A stretch of 64,000 bases of DNA from Clusia tigrina (GCA_920105625.2 OV050032.1:12557307-12621306), one strand, 5' to 3'. Numbered from the stretch's first letter, positions 1-13,504 are shown. The notes: generated from the sequence alone by a model not told the origin. Translations and numbers: made by a program.

Positions 1-810
1 CTCCGAACAAGAACAACTCTTCTAAGATACTTGTAAGTGCCGCTAATAAGCCGCATTAGTGGCAAACACAAGTTCGCGTATCGCAAGTTCGAAGACTGTG
101 CGGAATTCTGTTTTTATTTTGTTGATTCTCACAAGGCTCAACGTAGTGTGACCAACGCATCCATCAGCTCAACAAACCCCGTGACCCGAGCGGTGTAGGC
201 GGTGTCCGAAAAAGCCGCTTTCAGTTACTGATGCCAACCTACGTTCAGTTACTCGTGCCAATTGCCAAACAGACGATTGGTTACTTGCTTGAAATGGGAA
301 GCTTTTGCTTTGGTTGGAGCAGCAACTGCCGCCGGTGGAGAACGCAGTGCAATTGAAAATTTGCATCCCGCCAGGAGACACATTTACTGATTGTTCATTC
401 TGAGTTCTTTTATGAGTCATTTGGTGGGAATTCTGGGCGGTGAAACATGGTCTGGAAAATTCTTAACTACTTGTAAACATGAAGAAATGTTATATGCTAT
501 CAAGCGATCTTTAGTGATAAGTAAGAGGTCATTAGTGATGAATCATTTACGAGAGGCAATTGGTGATAATGTCATCTGTAATGGATTTAGTACTGGAGTG
601 CATGGAAATGACTACGAAAGCAGTTGAAATAAATAAATTTGGGATTCTTCATGTCGAACACAAGCAGGGGTGACTTGATAGCCAGGGCCATAAGGGTGTT
701 TATAGATGCAATGTGCAATTGCTTGGCATGTTGTTACTGAGAGATGGCTTGACATAATCCAGTTATCCAACTATTAAGCAAACTAATTTATATGCGGGTG
801 GGTGGGTGAC
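1..810. other. Gene-free left edge
   Basis: Only short ORFs of about 80 codons or fewer are present, with no recognisable domain, signal peptide or splice context. The sequence is AT-rich and unique-looking apart from a short GGGT run just before the next repeat. I see nothing functional here. Confidence 0.5.
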
Positions 811-940
811 TAGGTAGGTAGGTAAGGCGGCCGCCCGAAGGGCACACTTAGACCAAAATTGCCTCTTTGTGATACCGCATGAGACATCAGGTCCCATCCC
901 TTTCAAAGGTCCAGCCATTTCGAGCTTTTAATGAAACAGT
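811..940 (+). repeat. Dispersed TAGGT/GTGATACC repeat, copy 1
   Basis: The copy begins with TAGGTAGGTAGG, continues through a GGCGGCCGCCC segment, the core CACTTAGACC and GTGATACCGCATGAGAC, and ends in CCAGCCATTT..AATGAAACAG. The same order of motifs recurs in this window near 24.1, 39.6, 41.8 (inverted), 58.5 and 61.5 kb. The last part (GAGACA.CAGGTCCCATCCC, then GGTCCAGCCATTT) matches the 61.5 kb copy closely. It is probably the remnant of a non-LTR retrotransposon or a SINE; the exact family is not identified. Confidence 0.7.
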
Positions 941-964
941 TTATGGCGGGTGGGTAACAATATT

Positions 965-1165
965 TGGTTATTATTATTATACCTTACACCCTGATTAATT
1001 TTGTATACAAGACTTTCGTGGAATGGGTACTTTTGCCTATGGTTCGAAGAAAAGAATATTTGTATAGAACCATTTTTGAGACCAAGCCCTGGGCAGGATT
1101 CGCACCAGCGATCCCACGACTGTGAGGCTAGCCTGCTTACTATTACAACACGAAGGCTGCAAACC
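965..1165 (-). mobile_element. tRNA-derived SINE-like element, copy 1
   Basis: Read on the minus strand, the element has a tRNA-like head with a B-box-like GGTGCGAATCC near 1096-1106. A linker containing GGTCTCAAAAATGG follows, and the 3' end is GGTGTAAGGTATAATAATAA. A second copy at 28.6 kb shares the B-box region, the GGTCTC linker and the same GTGTAAGGTATAATAATA tail. A tRNA-related head with a simple ATA tail is typical of insect SINEs. The copy is old, and no target-site duplication could be fixed by eye. Confidence 0.65.
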
Positions 1166-2524
1166 ATATTCTAATTCGTGTAGGAAGAGAGAATACTCTC
1201 GAAATATAAGTCTCTCCAGCATTCTACATCATGAAGAATACGATTTTTGTGGTCGTCCATAAGATTTTATTGTAAAATTTGAGATGTTTTATATTTACTT
1301 ATTTTGTTTAGTTCTTGAAATACTTTGCAAGAAGTGGGTTCCAATTTCCATATCGAGTACTTACGTGTGTGTTATACTACGTCTCAGATTCCCGTTGAGA
1401 TATTGAGGTATGTGAACTTTAGAAGAAAGAAGCGTAAGATAGTGAAGATTATGAGGTGTAAAATTTTTAATGATTTCTTATATTCGTACATTCATGGCTT
1501 ATATTTGTATATTTCTAATATTTTAGCAGTCAAAAAGGACTCGGGCTTGAAGCAATTTCTATATGACTATTGCGAATTTTCACTAATAAGGAAACTGTGG
1601 TGCAAATGGTGTCTTCATCTGAGAAACTGAAAGTAACCTCACCAGAGTGTGAACTTCATTACATTCGGTGTCATTTGTTACAAAATAGTCCTTGGCTTTC
1701 TCTCCTACATTCCAGTCCCTGTGCGAAACCCGATTTTGATCACCGCCTACTTTGACATCACTAATAGGCAACTCCGTGAGCTTGCTATCGAACTTGCTTG
1801 CCTGCGTTCGTCGTGTGCCCGTAAATAACTTTGGTTGGATTTAAACGGTTGCGATCGTGTGTGTTTGCGTGTGTATGTGTGTGTTTGTGTGCGTGTGTCG
1901 GTGCCGTCATGTTCTGTGCTGCGAACTTTTTTGTTTTACGCGTTTCAGCATTTTCAGGAAATTTATTTTCTTAATGCAGTTGTTGCAGCAATTATGCGCC
2001 AGTCGTCGAGCAGTGGGGCACGCGGTTGGGTGCGGGCCTATCTCTGCCGCTGCTTGCGGCGTCCGTCAATTCCGCAATGCAATGCGATGAATTAAAATTT
2101 AATTATGGCTCATGATTTATGCAATTATTGAACGTTTTGGATTTAATACAGCTGGGCTCTGAATACAACAATGAATAAGGCAGAGTTCACACTTACAGTC
2201 AGCACCGGACATCAGACAACTTTGGTTGTAGCTTGGGATGAACACCTCTTTTCGTTTGAGGTTCGCTGATTCAGTCAACAGTTTGAAGAGGGTGGCCTAT
2301 GTCCTAGAAAGAAATGTGCCTCATAAGCGAAGAAAATTCCAGCCAGTCTAGGAATGGGAGTAGACACAGAGATGACAGTAGAAGCAATACAAATAGCAAA
2401 GCTGTTGCTTCTAAACACAAACGACCACATTCGAGTCAAATATTGGCACTCACAATCAATTGCCGCAGTCTGTATTGTAGTCTCTCTATTTAAATGGAGA
2501 GATTTTGTGTATGTAATAGAACTG
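1166..2524. other. Gene-free spacer with GT-rich run
   Basis: No supported gene. A degenerate GT-rich stretch lies at about 1857-1898. Overlapping short ORFs around 1835-2095 arise from this simple sequence and have no recognisable domain. Confidence 0.5.
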
Positions 2525-2617
2525 ATAGATGAGACTATCCTCATCTTTCAAATAAATGGGGGCATCACAATAGATCTGTCAGGTCGCAGTGTATAACACC
2601 CTTAAATATATCTATCT
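2525..2617 (+). repeat. LINE-type 3' end with ATCT tail, copy 1
   Basis: A segment of about 92 bases runs from ATAGATGAGACTATCC to CCTTAAATATATCTATCT. It recurs almost unchanged (two substitutions seen) at 42.4 kb in the same orientation. The element ends in an ATCT simple-sequence tail, as 5'-truncated non-LTR retrotransposons often do. The family name is not known to me. Confidence 0.65.
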
Positions 2618-5171
2618 AATAGAACTGATCCTTATCGATTTGCTAACTTTCTACAATATTGTCATTCAGTTCTGTTCTACAAATGTTCGTGGAAATTTTC
2701 ACACTTATGCCACGCCACCAGATTGGAAACACTTATTTTATGCATAAATCATTATAAAACTAAATAAGTTCAGACATTCTTTGTCCAATGATAACACACA
2801 CTCTCTAAAATCAATCCTGAGGCATTTCCAGAAAGTCCTCAAATACACGGATTTCAAACTAAGGGCCACGTTGGGGCCTTTACTTCTTTCGAAACGCTTA
2901 AAGATCACAGATCATTCTTTCCAATTATGAATTCAATCGATTTGTAAATGATATTTTTCCAGCAGCATGGAGATAACTACCACTTAGCAGACGATATGAT
3001 GCTGACATTGCCACAAAATTCAATCGTCCGATAATTGTTAGATATTTCCCCCGATTACGTGTTACTCCTACCTGGGGTTCTATATTGTTTTCTTTGCGGA
3101 GATACGTGAATTCAGAGCGTAATGTTGATAAACCAGTCACACTTGTTGCAATACAAGACAGCCTACGCCTCGTCACTGATGAAATACGAATAAGCCCACA
3201 ATTACTGGAAGAAGTGATCTCTAAAATCTTCTGATATGAAGCAGCCACATAGTTCTCGTACCTGAAGTTGTTTGAAGGTATTAAATGTGTGTCAGGAATA
3301 TTTTAATGAAACAAACGCTTTGCAATTTATTTTAATTTCAAGGCTTATAACGGTAAAAACCCACCCTTTATTTCAAGGTCCGACAGAATTTTATGGTCGA
3401 CTTATTAACTAATTAATTGTTTGTCGGGATCGACTCCAGTCTACATAAGAAGACTTCACTGAAATCAAAGCGCACTTCACTGAAATCGTTCACTGCTGAC
3501 TGAAGTTGTGAACTCAGCCTTACTTTGCGGTTGATTGGGGGCTGCAGCCAACCGGATGGGCGGCACGCACGCCAGCTCGACGTCGTTGACAACGCGCCAG
3601 CGCATAAAACCCAACGCAAAGCCGACCGCACATCTGGCCGGCGGCTCTGGGGAGATGCACTTCATTAAATTCAGATTCACTCGTAAAGCTTGCCTGCTGA
3701 CATTTGCAGTTGACGTTGCTGCTGGGGTTGTTGCTGCTGCTGCTGCTGCTGCTGCTGCAAACAGAAAACACTAAACACCATGTTAACAGCTTCTGCTGGT
3801 GTTGTTGTTGTTCGAATTGACTTGTGGACACACACACATACATTTGCTTGATAGCTAATATTTCACATTTTCTGAAAATCAAATTCAAATTTGCATTTTG
3901 ATTGTACGAGTAATTATGGGGGAAAAGCGAGGATGATACTCGTACCTGCCGCATTCTCTCATCGTGTCATCCAACTGAGTTATGCACGCATTGAAATGTT
4001 CTTTGTTTGTCGGGACTGATGCATTTCGAAGGTGGCGCGGAGGGCGGGCGGGAGGTGTGAGTGTCTGTCTTGTCATTAAACTCGTAAACAATTTCCTTGT
4101 TGTGTGAGCGCCCACGGACTCTCGCATGTGTTAAAAGTGGCACTCAACACCTTCGATTCCTCAACTGGCGAGTGTTCATTTGGCAGCATATTGATTGAAA
4201 TTGCAATTAGCTGTGGAAGATTGCTCAGTGATTGAGGGATTTATGCACCTTTTACGAATAAACTGATGCTTTGTTAAGTGTTTATGTAAATAGCTGCGCT
4301 TTAATAAGATTGATTACGAAGTGAATGTAAATTGCGCGTGAATGCGACTGAATAAATTATGATGGCCATTTTCTCAGGGTCAAACATATCGCTGTGGCCT
4401 CTTGTTTACATGGAGTATGCAATCAAAGTATTGTTTCCTCATGCATATATCTAAAGAAAAGTAAAACAATAGATTATTCTGAACTTCTCTCACTCAGGTG
4501 GATGGGTGGGTACCTGCTCTTAAGGTCAGTGTGGGAAATCAGCAGTCACTTCCGCAATTCTACAGGATAATTTAGTCATTCTCATATCAATCTGAAAAGA
4601 GCCATGGAAGAATGCTCCTCGAAAGATCAGATAGTGTTGTGTGCCCACACAAACTGAGCTCAAACAGAATATAAATCGAGGTGTCAGAAACTAAACTGGC
4701 GGGCTCAATGTACCGCGGCTGACGAAGCTCAAGAGGAAGTCAACAAAGGATCATATATATCGGCGGTGCTCAGCTGGTGGAAAATCCGCTCTTTCAACAC
4801 TTGATAATTAACACAAAATTCACCATTATTTTGTCTGAGTGAGAGAAAAATCTTTGGGTACGGTAGAAGTGGTTCATCCCGAAAAATTTCATCTTTTTCG
4901 ATGGATATTTAAATGCGTTATTGCAGGTTGGCAATAAGATTTCCTTTACAAAGAAGCATTTTTCCTGTTCCAGAACTACGGTCAATCAGATTTATTATGT
5001 CAGTTTAGATCATATTTGATAAATGATAAAGCAGCAAATTGCATGGTGATATTTTAATAATATTAATGTTTTTTTCTATATTTATTGAAGCTTTCAAATT
5101 GCCATGTTCTCGCTCTTTTTGTGTACATAAACGAGACCCTAAGAGTATACAATAGTGTAAGGGTAAACTCT
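2618..5171. other. Gene-free spacer
   Basis: A short CTG run (about 3727-3760) and a GTTGTTGTTGTT stretch near 3800 are the only clear structures. Short ORFs cover the CTG run on both strands but look like simple-sequence artefacts. No cuticle-type exon, promoter or transposon domain was recognised. Confidence 0.5.
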
Positions 5172-5266
5172 ATTCGCAGCATACGTCTTAATTCGCAGCA
5201 TACGTTCTTATTCGCAGCATACGTTCTTATTCGCAGCATACGTTCTTATTCGCAGCATATGTTCTT
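5172..5266 (+). repeat. 19-bp tandem array, 5 copies
   Basis: Five head-to-tail copies of ATTCGCAGCATACGTTCTT are present, with single-base changes in the first and last units. A sixth unit breaks down after ATTCGC. Confidence 0.9.
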
Positions 5267-8200
5267 ATTCGCCCAGAATTTTCTACGCGTAAAAGCATAC
5301 TCTAGATTCGTCTCAACACTTCTTGGAGGTGTAGGGAATATTCTAGAATGGTGTATATAAGCCACCACTACAAAAGTTAACACACTGTTGTACAGTGATC
5401 GTAGCAGTGTCTGCATTGAGAATTTCCATGGTACCAGCAACAATATGAAAAATTGACAAAGTTGATTAAATTAATAAATAAATAAAGAGCGAAATTGTAT
5501 TAAAAGTAACTAAGATTAAGAGTGTAAATTACAATAGTTAAATCAAGTTAATTATTATAATTTAACCAAGCGATTGTTTTTCTACTACATAGTCCAGCGG
5601 TAGGAATTTGCGAATTGAAAGTTGGCATAAATTGTCAGGAGGGGAATTTCGCACCAATATGCATGTATTCTGATTTGCATGTATGAATTTACATTAAGTG
5701 AATTTTTTGTCAGATAAGGCAACAAATCTTTGCATACATTTAGGGTTAGCATTTTCTATGAATTTTTCTAGTACAAAATTTTGTATTCTCTAAATTGTTC
5801 GGATTGTTCATTTTACAGCGACCCCTTCATTTTGGTTCATTTCACTGAGTCGTTGAGTAAGTTCAGATCGTTTGCAGGTTTGACTTAATTTGACACTTCG
5901 GTTTTTTTTTAAGTGAAGAAATTCCAGCAAGGTTGCTTGCAACACCCTGTTATTTAACAGCCTAAAAGTATGTGATATTTAAGAGATAGGAAAATGTGAT
6001 TTTCTGATTTTTGTTGTAGCTATTTTGTTATTTTAGCCGGAAAGTATGCTTTAAATTCGAAATTTTGCATGTTCTTAAGTTAAAATTACACAAACCACCC
6101 ACTTAAAACCGTGCAGTGAAATGCGAAACGATTTTCGAAAATCCTGTACTCTTTAGAGTTGTTCAGTACAGTAACTCAAATTTGTTTGAAGAACTATTTT
6201 CAAATTAAAAATGAGCTCCTTTTCAGTACACGTAAATGCCAACAACAATAATAACAGCACAATTTTTAGGATGCAAGAGTTTCAGTTCATTTGTTGCAGG
6301 GAAGACTTAATGAAAGAAATGCGTTCTACTCCGAACTGAAATCTTGATTAAATTCAAAGAATTTCCCTTTTCTGAAATTGTATTAAATGAATCAAATTTA
6401 ATGATTACCCAAACTGGGTATTTGCACTTAAAAAAATGAATGTTTTCTCTTGAGCGGTTTTTTTTGCGGATTAGCTATTTCCACTAACTTGACCCCACTT
6501 CTGTGGTTCCATGTCTTAATAGCTTTTTTATCCCTTGTATACACCATCTAAACAACTATTTTTCCAGAACCTTCAACCATATACCTAAAATGAAAAAACT
6601 TTATTACTGCATAAGAATATTATTTATATTTCTTCCTTGTTTCTGCAACTTTCTCATATGTTTCGCTTAAATTTACTGATCCACCGACCAATTGAATGAA
6701 ACAATTTCCACTGCCATATCAAAAGAGTAGCAAACACTTCGGTGTCAGTTCGCAGCACAGGGCAACCCTCTTGGTTCAGAGCGAATGTCGCATGTTCCAC
6801 ACTTACAACTGCCGAACTAGGTTTGATGCTCCAGTGGCCAGTGGCCACTGTGCATGCATGCCCGTGTATGCCTATTCTCATACATACAATATCTGTGGAT
6901 TACATTGTCGAACATTTCGTTCGAAGCAACTTGGTACACCAGGGCGGCGAAATGCAGAATAGGTCTTTAGCATTTTTTGTACACAAACATCAAACAGTTG
7001 GCATGATTTGTGTGTGGTTGCTGGTTCTCATGAAAAGTAAACAGTAGAAGAGTGGGCTGAAAATGGGAGACAGAGAAACAACAATTCGTCCTAGAATTGT
7101 GCACATCCTGAAGATCCACTGACGTCGAAATAGGCATACATATCGCATAGATCGCTGCTCATACTCGCTGGTGTGAAGCACACCAGTCGAGGCTCAAAAG
7201 TACAGAATCATACAGACGGACCATGTAGTTGCATGTGTGTGAGTGTGCGTGATGCAGCGAGCTGCTAAGAGGTACATGACCTTCCTGGGATTGCTGTAAT
7301 GGAATTAGGGAGATTCTGGCCAGACGCTTCTACACCGGTTCGTTGCTCTTCCCCACAACGCAAGGCCCACAAATTCATATTCGTATTTGAGAACGTTTTC
7401 AAAAGATTTCTATTGAAGAAAATTCGTTTCAAACTTTCCTAAGCACTGAAATTCTTCTGGCTTAGACAACCACAACAAAACTGCTAAGCCAACAATTGCA
7501 AGGACAATCACTCTCTGGCTGTTCACAAAGGAGTTACTAAACACTGCCGGGAAAGCGCTCAACAGCTTTAACTTGGGCATAACAGCGGGCAATATTCCTT
7601 GCCCCAAAGTGCTTAGGGAGCACCACTACAGCACACTATAGCTTTGCTGCTGCGATTAACCAACAAAACCAATGAGTGTTTGGTAAGGATAATGGCCGAT
7701 CTTATGAGAAGTTTGGAATTCTTTTTTGTACAAGAATTTTATAGAAATATGTATCTTTGTTTCAAATAAATACGGCATACCAAAAGTTAATATGTGTAAT
7801 TTGTTTAGCTCTTCCCCACAAGAAGGGCAACTTTCTTAACGTATAATAAGGATATGAGGGCATAGAGACGTGTTTGGTTTTTGAGGGTGTTCTAACGAGT
7901 GAACTGCGTTGAATACTCTCAGCAAAGTTCTTCTAGCTTGTCGTTTAAGGCGCCCCTTTAGTTCCTTGTCTCATAGCGGTTACCTTACTATCCGTTCGGG
8001 TCGTACGCAATCAAGGACATGTTCATTGTGATTTCTTCATGGTAAATTTTTAGTTTTGAGCATATTTCAAGGAGAATATTTGGACAAGAATAAAATGTTT
8101 CCCATCTTATGTATTATTTCTTTTACCTTAAACTTCCTTTAATATCCTGCGAAGGCATTTATTTATTTAAGCTTGGATGAGATTTTATTACTTTTTTCTT

Positions 8201-8680
8201 CCTTTTTAGGGGCCGATATGAATACTTTAAATTGTATAGTTTGGGGAAATGTCACCTTTAAAAATTATGTGAACTGAGAGATCGATTAGTGTCCCGTAAT
8301 TACTTGATATATTTTAACCAGTGAGATCAACGCAAGAGACTTCCAAATATCTATCGCACAATGCATCAGCGAGTTATAAAATTTCCAAAAATATGCTGAT
8401 TTTTCTCATATTTTACCAGGACCAAATAAAGCGGTTTATTTCAAAATTGAAATATTCCACTGGTCTTGAATGGGTTGTGTCCACGTCGAAGAATATTTGG
8501 CTCAACATATAAACATGGAGAAATAACTCAGCTACCTCCGGAATAAAACATCATAAATATCCCCCTTTCCACATGCAACCCAGAGGAGCATTTATTCACA
8601 ACAGGGCATGACAATGTTTGCTGTTTTAGTGGAAAACCCAGCTCCAGTTTGCGATAGATTACATTATTCTTGCGATTTCT
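5267..8680. other. Gene-free AT-rich spacer
   Basis: No supported gene. A short palindromic CAGTGGCCAGTGGCCACTG lies near 6833. Short ORFs around 6650-7050 and 7410-7607 have no recognisable features. Confidence 0.5.
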
Positions 8681-8815
8681 CCTTAAATGGAATGATTCGC
8701 ACAGCATCCTTTAAGGGAATGATTCGTACTGCATCCTTTAATGGAATGATTCGTACTGCATCCTTTAATGAAATGATCCGCACTGCATCCTTTAATGAAA
8801 TGATCCGCACTGCAT
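8681..8815 (+). repeat. 27-bp tandem array, 5 copies
   Basis: Five 27-base units of the form CCTTTAATGGAATGATTCGT plus ACTGCAT are present, with the second half (ATGATCCGCACTGCAT) homogenised in the last two units. Because 27 is a multiple of three, the array reads as a repeated nonapeptide (NGMIRTASF type). Nothing else supports translation. Confidence 0.9.
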
Positions 8816-10778
8816 AGCATCATCTCCTTTTTTGGTGCAAAATGAGACAACCGACACTAGAAACTTTTCATTCGGCCCTCGAGTATCTACTCGGGTAAGT
8901 TGGAGGCCGCCACCTCTGTTTCGGTTTGTCGTGAATCGTGAATTAAATGCCTTTGTAGCAAACTTTTGCATCTGTTCATTTTGTTGCTGTTGTTGTTGTT
9001 GTGCGAGTTAACTTTATTATTAAATACATATTCATATCCATCGATTTTTCCATTATTTCCAATATTTTGCAAGATGAGCGCCACCCCAACTCCCCACCAA
9101 TTCCACTGCGGTTCTCGTACGTTGTCGTAGCAGCGTTGAATCGAGTTCAAGCTGAGGCAGTGTTGCAACCGGCAGAGTGACCACTGCCACACGGAAGGCA
9201 CTGAGCTGGCTGCCACAATACGAGTAGCTTTGAAAGATACCAGCAACTAATGTGCTGAGCTTCCTGCACCCGTTTGCTCCAACAATGCGAGTATAATTTA
9301 CAAAGTGTGCACTAAATTCCAACCTGTCAAGCACCGAGATCTGAATAACTTGTTGGCCCAGCCCTGCCAAGGGGCACTGAATGCGTTCACTTTGTAGAAA
9401 CCTACGAGTCTCCAACTCGCAGACAATCCGGTTCGTCTGCGTACATGTTTCTGTGCACGTTTGCACGTCTTTGCGGCGGTCAGTCGAGGCGCGGCAAGGC
9501 AGCTCGCGTCAAGACGGCAGTTGCAGCCGATGTTTAGCCCTGGCATGAGAGAAGATTCGAGCACTTCAGCGCGACTGAAAGTCGGTCAAAACAATTTTAC
9601 CAGTGCTTGAATGTTTTTCACCACCAGCACAATTTGCGTTTACAGACCGGCCCGTTCGTCTACGCGTATGCACCCACAAGGCTGGTGCGGGTGAAGGACT
9701 TTCGGGATTACAGTCGCATGTGTGAAAAGGGAATATTATTCCGATATTTGCTTTTTGAATTGATCTGTTCTTCCGCCGTTGCCTTAGAAAGAGATCAATA
9801 ATAATGTTCTTCAATGGACTTGCTGAGCTTGATGGAAGATTGTTGGCGTTTATGTAATCGTAATGAAATACTTATCCAGGATACATGATACCATATTCCA
9901 AAGGATGCATCCGTGATTCGGAAAATTCAGATGTCAGCCTGTTTAGAAGGCGATAAAGGCAGAAAATTACTGACATCCTTACTGACATTTGTCTCATTTT
10001 TTACACTTTATTGGGATGTTGGGCATACAAACATGATATTTAATTTTTGACTTCAATCCTTTCTAAACACGGCTTTCTCTGTAGAAAATTGTGTTCCCAT
10101 GAAATGTTTCAGTAATATCAGCATCATCATCCAAAACACTTGTTCTCTAGAAATGATTTCGAGATTTTAAGGCTGTGGGCCAAACACGCAATCGAGAGTT
10201 TTGAATTATTTACCCTCATCCTTGTTCGCTTGATCCTTGATTCTGGCAATATTAAACCAGTATCTCTAAAATGTCCAGCCATGTTTACATTGTTCTATAT
10301 ACGAGAAGTCGGAGTTATCAAATGTCATCATTGTGATCCTTGATTACTATATAACAGTATAGTATCAAAACAGTGGTGTTCAGTGGCAATTTGGGCTTTC
10401 AAAAGGCTTCAATACATTTCACAGACCCTTATATGTGGAATTCATATGAATTTACCTCCAATCTGCAGGCTTCGGTGCTCTGCTTTTTATAAGCACGTTC
10501 TAGAAATCATTCGCAGTTATAAAGTATACCTGTATCATTACAATTAAAGTAGACAATATACTCATAGAAAGGTGCATATCCTGCAAAAGGAGTTAGTAGC
10601 TGAGCAATTTCATTTTGAAGTATGAGAATTCTGCCAATTGCTGGCATGCGTCCTTGTCGTTCTCCCACAATTCGAAACTTAAATTAGGCAGCAGTTGGAG
10701 CTGCACTTTCTGATCATTGCTCAGGTGTAATTTTACCCGAGCTGTGAGGGCAGTGGAGCTCCACCAGGAATAACGAGC
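8816..10778. other. Gene-free spacer
   Basis: Several overlapping ORFs of 80-140 codons lie on both strands at 8887-9814. They lack a signal peptide, a recognisable domain or splice sites matching the cluster. The region is locally GC-richer (about 9060-9700). I do not recognise a gene. Confidence 0.45.
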
Positions 10779-11310
10779 ATGGCATGGTAGGATATTTCCA
10801 TGACAGGAAGATATTTCCATGGCATGGTAGGATATTTCATTTGGTATAGCATAGTAGGATATTTCCATGATATAGTAAGATATTTCCATGGCTTGGTAGG
10901 ATATTTCCATGACATAGTAAGATATTTCCATGGCTTAGTAGGATATTTCCATGACATAGTAAGATATTTCCATGGCATGGTAGGATATTTCCATGGCTTA
11001 GTAGGATATTTCCATGACATAGTAAGATATTTCCATGGCATGGTAGGATATTTCCATGGCTTGGTAGGATATTTCCATGGCTTGGTAGGATATTTCCATG
11101 ACATAGTAAGATATTTCCATGGCTTAGTAGGATATTTCCATGGCATGGTAGGATATTTCCATGGCTTGGTAGGATATTTCCATGACATAGTAAGATATTT
11201 CCATGGCTTAGTAGGATATTTCCATGGCATGGTAGGATATTTCCATGGCTTGGTAGGATATTTCCATGGCATGGTAGGATATTTCCATGGCTTGGTAGGA
11301 TATTTCCATA
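10779..11310 (+). repeat. 21-bp minisatellite, about 25 copies
   Basis: The unit is GGATATTTCCATGGCATGGTA (21 bases) with alternating variants (TGGCTTGGTA, TGGCTTAGTA, TGACATAGTAA). The variants alternate, so a higher-order dimer or trimer structure is visible. The only interruption is near 10829-10850. The unit is a multiple of three without stops, so long ORFs run through it on both strands as heptapeptide repeats; these are a by-product. Confidence 0.95.
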
Positions 11311-11775
11311 TATTCGGTTTGTTTGATCAGCTGAATGGATCTCTGCTTCGTGTATTCCTCGAGTAAATTGGGCGTCGGATGAATTTCTGTGGGCACCTTA
11401 TTAGCCACTGGAATTCATGACGTTTGCAGATGTTGACTCGGATATGAATAGGATTCTAATCCGCTTGCCATAGCCGAGGGAATAGTCTCGACAGGGCTGA
11501 GTTCCGCGCATACTCGAGTATATCAAAACAATTTCAAATTCTGTGTAAAAAATTCGTGTATTTTTGTTTTGTGTTTTTTTTTTGTAACTTTTTCACTTAA
11601 TCTAATTAACAATTTGTACGCAGTTCGCAATTAACAAAAAACGTCAACTGTGATCGGTAACATTTTACAATCAGGACTAGGAGAAGGAAGGAGATTAAGG
11701 ATTGTTTTATATCAGGGATATTTTTGGGGATCAATAATAGGATGCGTTGGATTGGCAGGCGACAGTTTTGGAGAA

Positions 11776-12160
11776 TTATGCCTCAGGGGCAACGGGCAAG
11801 TGAGCGCCTTGTGGCTGGAAACCGTTCTCATCGGCTATGTAGTTGACGGTGTATACCTGGCCATCGTCCCCAACGAAAGCGAAGGATCCCTTGACTTGGA
11901 TGGCCTCGTTCTCACTGCCAATATTGGCGAGTTGACCTGCGGCTTGAGCGGACGAACCGTCGCTGGTCTCATAACTGCAAAGTAAATGCGAATTTTCAGA
12001 ATGTTGTGTGAGTAAATAAAGAATTTTCATATACTTACGCATACTGGAATGATTCAGGACCCACCACGGATTCCGATTTCAGAATTTGCACCTCCTCTGC
12101 CGGACGAGGAGCGGCCAAGACGACGGCGAAAAGGGCAGCGAAGACAATGATGAATTTCAT
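11776..12160 (-). CDS. Larval cuticle protein 65Ag-like (RR-1)
   Basis: A secreted structural protein predicted to bind chitin in the cuticle. The coding sequence is complement(join(11776..11974,12039..12160)), 106 residues. Exon 1 starts MKFIIVFAALFAV, giving a signal peptide of about 17 residues ending LAA|P. The mature N-terminus carries VQILKSESVVGPESFQYA. A 64-bp intron (GTAAGT..TTGCAG, phase 2) splits the Ala codon before YETSDG. Exon 2 encodes the RR-1 domain (residues 42-101) with GSFAFVGDDGQVYTVNY, ADENGF and AHLP, then the tail VAPEA. It is closest in this window to the gene at 49.2 kb and resembles Drosophila Lcp65Ag. The start is fixed by the conserved MKF signal peptide; a TATA box lies about 80 bases upstream. 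Confidence 0.95.
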
Positions 12161-12241
12161 TTTGTAATTAGGATTGCTTGTTGCGTAGCTCACGTTGAGA
12201 GTAGCAAATTGTGAATGATGCTTACGATGGACGTTTGTTAC

Positions 12242-12249
12242 AATTTATA
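12242..12249 (-). promoter_or_regulatory. TATA box of the 12.1 kb cuticle gene
   Basis: TATAAATT on the minus strand lies about 82 bases upstream of the ATG at 12160, a spacing that leaves room for a short 5' leader as in the other genes of the cluster. Confidence 0.65.
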
Positions 12250-13469
12250 CCCAAACAAAGCACAGAGATAATACGAAAATTAACATTTTGAAACCTTGAC
12301 AAGAATTGTGTGTATTACATAAGCCATCATAAGAAAAACAGACGAACAGCGATGGAGATAGAAATGTGCGTGCGAAAACTGAACCTAAACTACGAGTAAA
12401 TGGCTGTAAACCCAGAAGATTTGTGGGCTACTCACACAAGCTGCTCAAAAGGCAGAAATAGAAACTAAAATTTAAAATAAATCTAACAAAACACAAAGAA
12501 GATAAAAAACTCAACACGACAACAACAACAGAAAAAGGCAAAATTAAAGAAACATAAAAAAATAGTTCAATAAAAAATGTAAATTTTTGTGATGATAACT
12601 TTTGGTCAAATGGCAGCCGGGCAGGCAATCAAATGCGAAGTAGTTTACATTGTCGCTCGAACAGCCACAAAGCCAACTGTCGTAAATAATTAGTCGGACT
12701 AGCTGAGCAGTTGGCAGCGACATTGGAGCGGCTGCTCGCTCCGCCTGTTGTGAGTACCACCAGCAGCCGCAGCCGCCGCAGCAGCAGACCGATAGTTGGC
12801 AGCGACGGGGTAGTCGGCCTAAGAATTCATTATGTGAATTAGCATAGTCACAGCCAAGCGTGGTTAATAACATTTCTTAATAAAACTAAAATTTAAATAA
12901 AAAAAAATTTTTCAAATGCTATTTCTTTTTTTCTCAACACAAATGCCCAAAGAAACATATCAGAACACTCTGCCCAAAAATGCCAAAATAAATGTTGGTC
13001 CAGAAACTAGTTTCGTACATACATACATACATACATCTTGCACACTTACAAACTTCTGTCTGTGCATGTGTGTGTGTGGGTTTGTGTGAATTTTGCTTTT
13101 CGGTTGAAGTTAATTATCGGCCAACAACAACAACAATTAAAAGCGTGTCTGTATGCTAATATTGCTAAAATGACCTTCAAACATCGTCTTCTTCATTTTC
13201 TACAGCGAGTCTGCGCACGGCTTTTAAAGGAACTCTCTTGTTGTTGGATGCCGTTTTAGATTCCACAAACAACAACAACAGCAACAACAACAACAACGAC
13301 AACTACTACAGCGACGACAAAAGTGTCCCAGCACTTGTGTGCCGTTTGCCGTTTGCCGTTTGTTGTGAGTTGTTTGAGCCACATTTGAGATGCTCAGCGG
13401 TCGGCAGAGAGAGAGAGAGTGAAGCATCTGAGGAGTTCCAAACTGTGTGCAGGCATGAATTATTCCGTA

Positions 13470-13473
<4 letters not shown>

Positions 13474-13503
<30 letters not shown>
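13474..13503 (+). repeat. (TG)n microsatellite
   Basis: About 15 uninterrupted TG dinucleotides. Confidence 0.95.

Positions 13504-13504
<1 letters not shown>

Noticed and set aside
10800..11366. 188-codon ORF over the 21-bp minisatellite
   Set aside because: The unit is a multiple of three without stops, so ORFs arise on both strands.
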